Below, piece by piece: positions 60,545 through 64,000 of a DNA stretch of 64,000 nucleotides. The DNA is from Spirosoma sp. KCTC 42546 (GTDB lineage: Bacteria > Bacteroidota > Bacteroidia > Cytophagales > Spirosomataceae): assembly GCF_006965485.1 (NCBI RefSeq), contig NZ_CP041360.1, positions 7,916,501 through 7,980,500 of the forward strand, in the 5' to 3' direction. The translations under genes and the position numbers were made by a program. Every line of letters begins with the position of its first letter. Within the stretch, counting starts at the first letter, position 1. The notes beneath the pieces were generated by a model. The model was not told where the DNA came from. It made no database searches and saw only the letters and a program-made list of their open reading frames with translations.

Positions 60545-61537
60545 TTATTTTTTCGTCGAATCGGCTGGAATAACGGTTGTAATCGTTGTGCTAGCTGCAG
60601 GTGCTACGTAAGGTTTTTCTTTCCGGCCAAAGAGCGAAAACTGAACGTACCGTTTCGGATTCTCACGTAGGTCGGTTAATAACTTTTCGAGACTGGCAGC
60701 CGTATTATTCACATTGCTGTAGAGCGCTTCATCGGAGGTCAGTTTTCCTAACGAACCACGTCCGTTGTTGACATCCGTTAGTATTCGCTGTAAGCCTTCA
60801 ACTGTTTTATTGACCGTTGCCAAGGTTTGTTTCAACTGCAAACCCTGTAGCGAATCGGCAAATGTATCGGCTTTAGCCAGAATCGGTTTAAGTTGCTTTT
60901 CGGTTTCCACTAAAGAGGCTGCCAAATGGCTTACACTAGCAAGCGTCGCTTTTAAACCGGCCCGGTTTTCGGCAATAGTTAAATCCAGGGTTTTTACGCC
61001 AGCATCGGCACTTCGGAGCGTTTGGTTCAGCATAACACCTGTTTGATCAAACTGCTTCACAACGCGGTTAAGTTGATACGTCAGCGAATCTACATTGTTA
61101 AGAACGGGTAGCGTTTTTTCTTTAATCAGCGCCGAAAGGCCCGTTTCTTTAGCCGCCACCAGCATACCTCCATCCTCAAGGTCGGGTGCTCCAGAATTTA
61201 CGGTAAGCTGAATCAATTTCCCCCCCAATAGCCCATCGTCTACCAGGCTAGCTCTTGATCCTTTCGTAACACGAATGTCTTTTTTTAGCTCTACCGTAAC
61301 TAACAGCTTATTACCCTGATTTTGTAAAATCTCAATACTTTTAACCCGACCTACCGATAATCCATTGATCCTAACTGGATTAGAGGCAACCAGTCCATCA
61401 ATATTATCGTAAATAACCTGGTATTTATTCGTTGAGTTAAAGAAATCGGATCCTTTCAGAAATCGAAACCCAAAGTAGAACATCGTTAGGGAAACGACAG
61501 CCAATAAACCTACTTTTACTTCCTGCGAAACTTTCAT
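60545..61537 (-). CDS. MCE (MlaD-like) domain protein
   Basis: The protein has 330 residues starting at the ATG at 61537 (an ATG at 61600 would add 21 residues without reason). After a membrane anchor (VGLLAVVSLTMFYFGFRFL) comes the MCE domain (VIYDNIDGLVASNPVRINGL, VELKKDIRVTKGSRASLV). Then a long coiled/helical tail follows. MCE proteins carry lipid between inner and outer membranes with an ABC permease. No Mla permease or ATPase is adjacent. The gene downstream is a carboxylase, the gene upstream an amidase. Confidence 0.9.
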   Translation of the reverse strand: MKVSQEVKVGLLAVVSLTMFYFGFRFLKGSDFFNSTNKYQVIYDNIDGLVASNPVRINGLSVGRVKSIEILQNQGNKLLVTVELKKDIRVTKGSRASLVDDGLLGGKLIQLTVNSGAPDLEDGGMLVAAKETGLSALIKEKTLPVLNNVDSLTYQLNRVVKQFDQTGVMLNQTLRSADAGVKTLDLTIAENRAGLKATLASVSHLAASLVETEKQLKPILAKADTFADSLQGLQLKQTLATVNKTVEGLQRILTDVNNGRGSLGKLTSDEALYSNVNNTAASLEKLLTDLRENPKRYVQFSLFGRKEKPYVAPAASTTITTVIPADSTKK

Positions 61538-61660
61538 GTGTTGTGTGAAGGTGACCGCCCAACGGGCCGTGCCAACCGATCTGGTTGGAGGTATAACCAA
61601 CTTTCGGGCCTGTTTGTCCCGAGAAGCTAGGGAATTTCGTGGAGTGGTAAATTAAGTGGA

Positions 61661-61720
61661 ATGAGTGGAGTAGGTGGAGTGAGTTCCGATTATTGGACTC
61701 ACTCCACCTACTCCACTCAT
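61661..61720. repeat. Inverted repeat of the CCACCTACTCCACT type, copy 2
   Basis: A perfect 24-base arm pair begins ATGAGTGGAGTAGGTGGAGT (61661) and its complement ends at 61720; the loop is 12 bases. It lies upstream of the MCE gene and downstream of the amidase stop. The core also occurs at 15001-15082, so it belongs to a dispersed repeat family. Confidence 0.88.
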
Positions 61721-61732
61721 TTTACTATCTAC

Positions 61733-62605
61733 CTACCCACCCGCTTCAATTTCCTGTTTGTATCGTTCAAATGCTTTATAAATCGCATCGGTCATTTCAT
61801 CCTGCCCCTCTTCTGAGCGTAAATAGTCTTCCTCTTCCCGATTAGTGAGGTAACCGCTTTCGATCAGTACACTGGGCATCGTGGTTTTCCAGAGAACAAT
61901 AAAACCGGCCTGCTTTACCCCATTGCTTTTACGATTGGCATTGGAGCGGAAACTACGTTCCAGTTTTTCGGCAAAACTAATACTGCTGGCAATGAACGCA
62001 TGCTGGTAATTGGCCAGCATGATTGTCGCTAAAGGTGAGTTTGGGTTAAAGCCTTTATAGGTCTGCTCGTAATTCTTTTCCTGTAAAATAACCGCATTTT
62101 CGCGTCGGGCTACATCCAGGTTGCTTTGGGTCCTGTGGAGCCCCAGTGTGTAAGTTTCGGTACCATAGACCCGGCTGCTTGACGGGCTGGCGTTACAATG
62201 AATGGAGATGAACAGATCGGCTCGGTTCCGGTTAGCAATAGCCCCCCGTTCATATAAATCAACAAAATGATCGGATGAACGCGTATAAATAACCCGAACA
62301 TTTGGATGGTTCTCCTTAATTTTCCGCCCTAATTGCAGAATTAACTCCAGATTAATCGTTTTTTCTTTGGCGTAACGACCATGCGTACCAGGATCTTTGC
62401 CGCCGTGGCCCGCATCGAGTACAATCGTACGGAGTTGATTAGGAGCATTTTCAGCCGGTGCGGTTGTTTCAGTATCTTGCGATCCACCCCGACGCACGGT
62501 GTCCTGCGTTAGATCAGACAATAGCAAATTAGGTGTGGTTAAGGCCAGTAAAGGAACTACTGCCAAAACCAAAGTTGTCATTATTCCGGGAGCCGGCAGG
62601 TTCAT
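61733..62605 (-). CDS. N-acetylmuramoyl-L-alanine amidase (Amidase_3)
   Basis: The protein has 290 residues from the ATG at 62605 (a TTG at 62641 would add 12 residues with a Lys/Arg-rich start). A signal/anchor (MTTLVLAVVPLLALTTPNLL) is followed by the amidase domain with IVLDAGHGGKDPGTHG (zinc His), KTINLELILQLGRKI (zinc Glu) and FISIHCNASPS (zinc His). The C-terminal VLIESGYLTNREEEDYLRSE completes the family. It cleaves peptide side chains from peptidoglycan during division. It is divergent from the LptD-like gene. Confidence 0.93.
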   Translation of the reverse strand: MNLPAPGIMTTLVLAVVPLLALTTPNLLLSDLTQDTVRRGGSQDTETTAPAENAPNQLRTIVLDAGHGGKDPGTHGRYAKEKTINLELILQLGRKIKENHPNVRVIYTRSSDHFVDLYERGAIANRNRADLFISIHCNASPSSSRVYGTETYTLGLHRTQSNLDVARRENAVILQEKNYEQTYKGFNPNSPLATIMLANYQHAFIASSISFAEKLERSFRSNANRKSNGVKQAGFIVLWKTTMPSVLIESGYLTNREEEDYLRSEEGQDEMTDAIYKAFERYKQEIEAGG

Positions 62606-62748
62606 GGGTTTAATAATTTTTAACAGCCTAAATCGTTTCAAACCGGTAGTAGGATAACTTGTTCGTGGATACCTTTGTATGCCATAGACTTAACGGACTT
62701 TTGGCAAATATAATTTTTTTAATAACCCTGAAAAAAGCATACTTTATT

Positions 62749-64000
62749 TTGTGGTTCTCACGCACACGACCAATATGTATAAAGGCTGCTCTCAGCCTTG
62801 TCTGCCTATTCTGGACGTTTAATGCGTTGGGGCAGGCTAAACCGTCAACCCGGAAGAGAACTAAACCATCAGTAACAACCGCTCCGAGTTCACAAACCAC
62901 CCCTGCGGCAGTTCCTCAGGAAAGTGACCTGGAACGGGAGCTTAATCAAAAATATTCAGCCCCTAACCGCCTTAGCCCTACTCCATACAATCGGAATACG
63001 GTACCAACTGCTATTGGAAACGACACAACACGACGTCAACAGGCCATTTCTTCCGGTGATTCCGTTCGATTCTCGCCCCTAAAGTTGATTCAGGTTTCGG
63101 AATTGACTCCTAAGGGTATTCAGCCGGTTCAGGTACAATGGCCTATGCTATTAAGCAATATAGTTCAGCCCCCTACCTCGTTATTTATCAATGTCGATTC
63201 GTCACGGGTCGTTCTGGCCGATTCCATGCAACGGGAATCCACCCAAACAATTCAGGCCACACAATTACAGCCTAAGCGAATAAAGGTTACTTCTACACCA
63301 TTACGCCCACTATCAACAGCACTTGTTCATTCCCCAAAGCCGATCCTAATTCGCCCGAATCCGATACGAATTGCAGCCCGGGATTCAGTACAAAAGGCAC
63401 CTGTCGCTCCGATTAAAAAGCCAGCTATTACCCAGTTAGCGCCAAAATCAATTCCATCGGGTAAAGTGCAACCAGGTCTTGTTTCTCCCAACATAGTCCG
63501 GGCGGAAAGTGTAGTACGGCAGAACCAATCCAAAGTAAACTCGACCAGACAAAGCCAAGCCAAACCAACCCGCCCAGCCAGTCTTACCGCGGGCAAACCA
63601 GCCATTCCGGCCGATTCGGCTCAGGTTGCCAGTAATGACACTGTCCGGACCGATTCGCTACAGGCACCCGATGCTTTTAAAACAACCGTCAACTATCAGG
63701 CCAAAGACTCAACTATTTATGCCGCAGATGGACAGACCGTTGAATTGTTCGGTGATGCCAGTGTGATCTATGGCGATATTTCACTCAAAGCTGACTATAT
63801 CCGGCTGAATTACCTAACGAATGAGGTCTACGCGAAAGGTCGCTACGATTCAACAGCCAAAAAACTGATTGGTCGGCCTGTTTTTCAGGATGGCGAAGGG
63901 AAGTATGATGCCAAGGAGATTCGGTATAATTTCCAGTCCAGAAAAGGTCGGATTCAGGGCGTTGTTACGCAACAGGGCGAGGGTAATATACGAGGCACCA
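62749..64000 (+). CDS. LptD/OstA-like protein, N-terminal part (cut by window end)
   Basis: A frame open from about 62749 to the end, with no ATG before residue 150, starts probably at TTG 62749. It then gives MWFSRTRPICIKAALSLVCL and a signal-peptide-like region to about ALGQ. Residues to about 305 are Pro/Thr/Gln/Ser-rich and low-complexity. From about 63680 an OstA/LptA-like domain begins (TVNYQAKDSTIYAADGQTVE, DYIRLNYLTNEVYAKGRYDS). LptD builds the outer-membrane LPS entry gate. The rest lies outside the window, so I cannot tell a full LptD from a shorter OstA protein. Confidence 0.7.
   Translation, partial: MWFSRTRPICIKAALSLVCLFWTFNALGQAKPSTRKRTKPSVTTAPSSQTTPAAVPQESDLERELNQKYSAPNRLSPTPYNRNTVPTAIGNDTTRRQQAISSGDSVRFSPLKLIQVSELTPKGIQPVQVQWPMLLSNIVQPPTSLFINVDSSRVVLADSMQRESTQTIQATQLQPKRIKVTSTPLRPLSTALVHSPKPILIRPNPIRIAARDSVQKAPVAPIKKPAITQLAPKSIPSGKVQPGLVSPNIVRAESVVRQNQSKVNSTRQSQAKPTRPASLTAGKPAIPADSAQVASNDTVRTDSLQAPDAFKTTVNYQAKDSTIYAADGQTVELFGDASVIYGDISLKADYIRLNYLTNEVYAKGRYDSTAKKLIGRPVFQDGEGKYDAKEIRYNFQSRKGRIQGVVTQQGEGNIRGT

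Overview
The window looks like chromosome from a Gram-negative member of the Bacteroidota, most likely order Cytophagales and plausibly Spirosoma or a close relative. The genus is inferred from gene content and was not checked by a search. Support comes from gldD (gliding lipoprotein), GLPGLI, DUF4249, DUF4296, DUF4834 and DUF2480 families, an OmpR regulator and kinase beside a beta-barrel receptor, an N-terminal LptD/OstA-like fragment, and promoter-like TAnnTTTG (-7) boxes typical of this phylum. Base composition is roughly balanced by eye. I see no rRNA, tRNA, CRISPR array, prophage or replication origin. No stretch longer than 300 bases lacks a gene, and the short spaces hold promoters, hairpins or dispersed inverted repeats.

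Layout. 0-4 kb: an exported PLP aminotransferase, an exported flavin amine oxidase and a secreted Hint-domain protein. 4-7.7 kb: thiolase and the FadJ-type beta-oxidation enzyme. 7.9-12.5 kb: an ABC ATPase and a giant ABC permease fused to an M1-like metallopeptidase. 12.5-15 kb: a TsdA-like diheme cytochrome, an exported DsrE protein and a LysR regulator, a probable sulfur module. 15-19.9 kb: membrane protein, M28 peptidase, DUF4834, lipoprotein, purN. 19.95-21.22 kb: a complete IS4-family insertion sequence inserted inside a palindromic intergenic element. 21.3-29.4 kb: a LolD-like ATPase, cyclophilin, RmlD-like reductase, small housekeeping proteins, a DUF4249 lipoprotein, a polyprenol-phosphate sugar synthase and protoporphyrinogen oxidase. 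29.4-33.1 kb: a DUF58/VWA Bat-like operon and rnhB. 34.7-40.7 kb: a two-component system divergent from a GLPGLI protein and a TonB-receptor-like beta-barrel. 40.8-46.8 kb: AraC regulator, DUF2480, dnaN, MFS transporter, serine hydrolase. 47-53.4 kb: an ECF sigma factor, an inner-membrane/outer-membrane fusion protein that is probably its anti-sigma factor, a Rieske protein, a putative b-type membrane cytochrome, YceI, a PF03640-type lipoprotein and an App1-like phosphatase. 53.5-64 kb: ridA, gltX, a four-helix-bundle protein, an AIM24 protein, gldD, a cytochrome c, an acyl-CoA carboxylase beta subunit, an MCE protein, an amidase and the start of an LptD/OstA-like gene running off the right edge.

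The most striking non-coding structure is the density of inverted-repeat spacers. At least five sequence families occur more than once in 64 kb: paired 8-bp-stem/4-nt-loop hairpins, purine/pyrimidine mirrored spacers, a CCACCTACTCCACT type, an AATGAATAATTGATAATG type and a CAGGATT type. There is also a perfect 34-bp inverted repeat before gldD. Several abut start codons and create false N-terminal extensions (dnaN-MFS, ridA-gltX), and one lies inside the 5' end of a cytochrome gene. The most interesting protein-level features are the sigma/OMP fusion pair, the Hint protein, and a 10-bp-spaced direct repeat between the divergent two-component and receptor operons.
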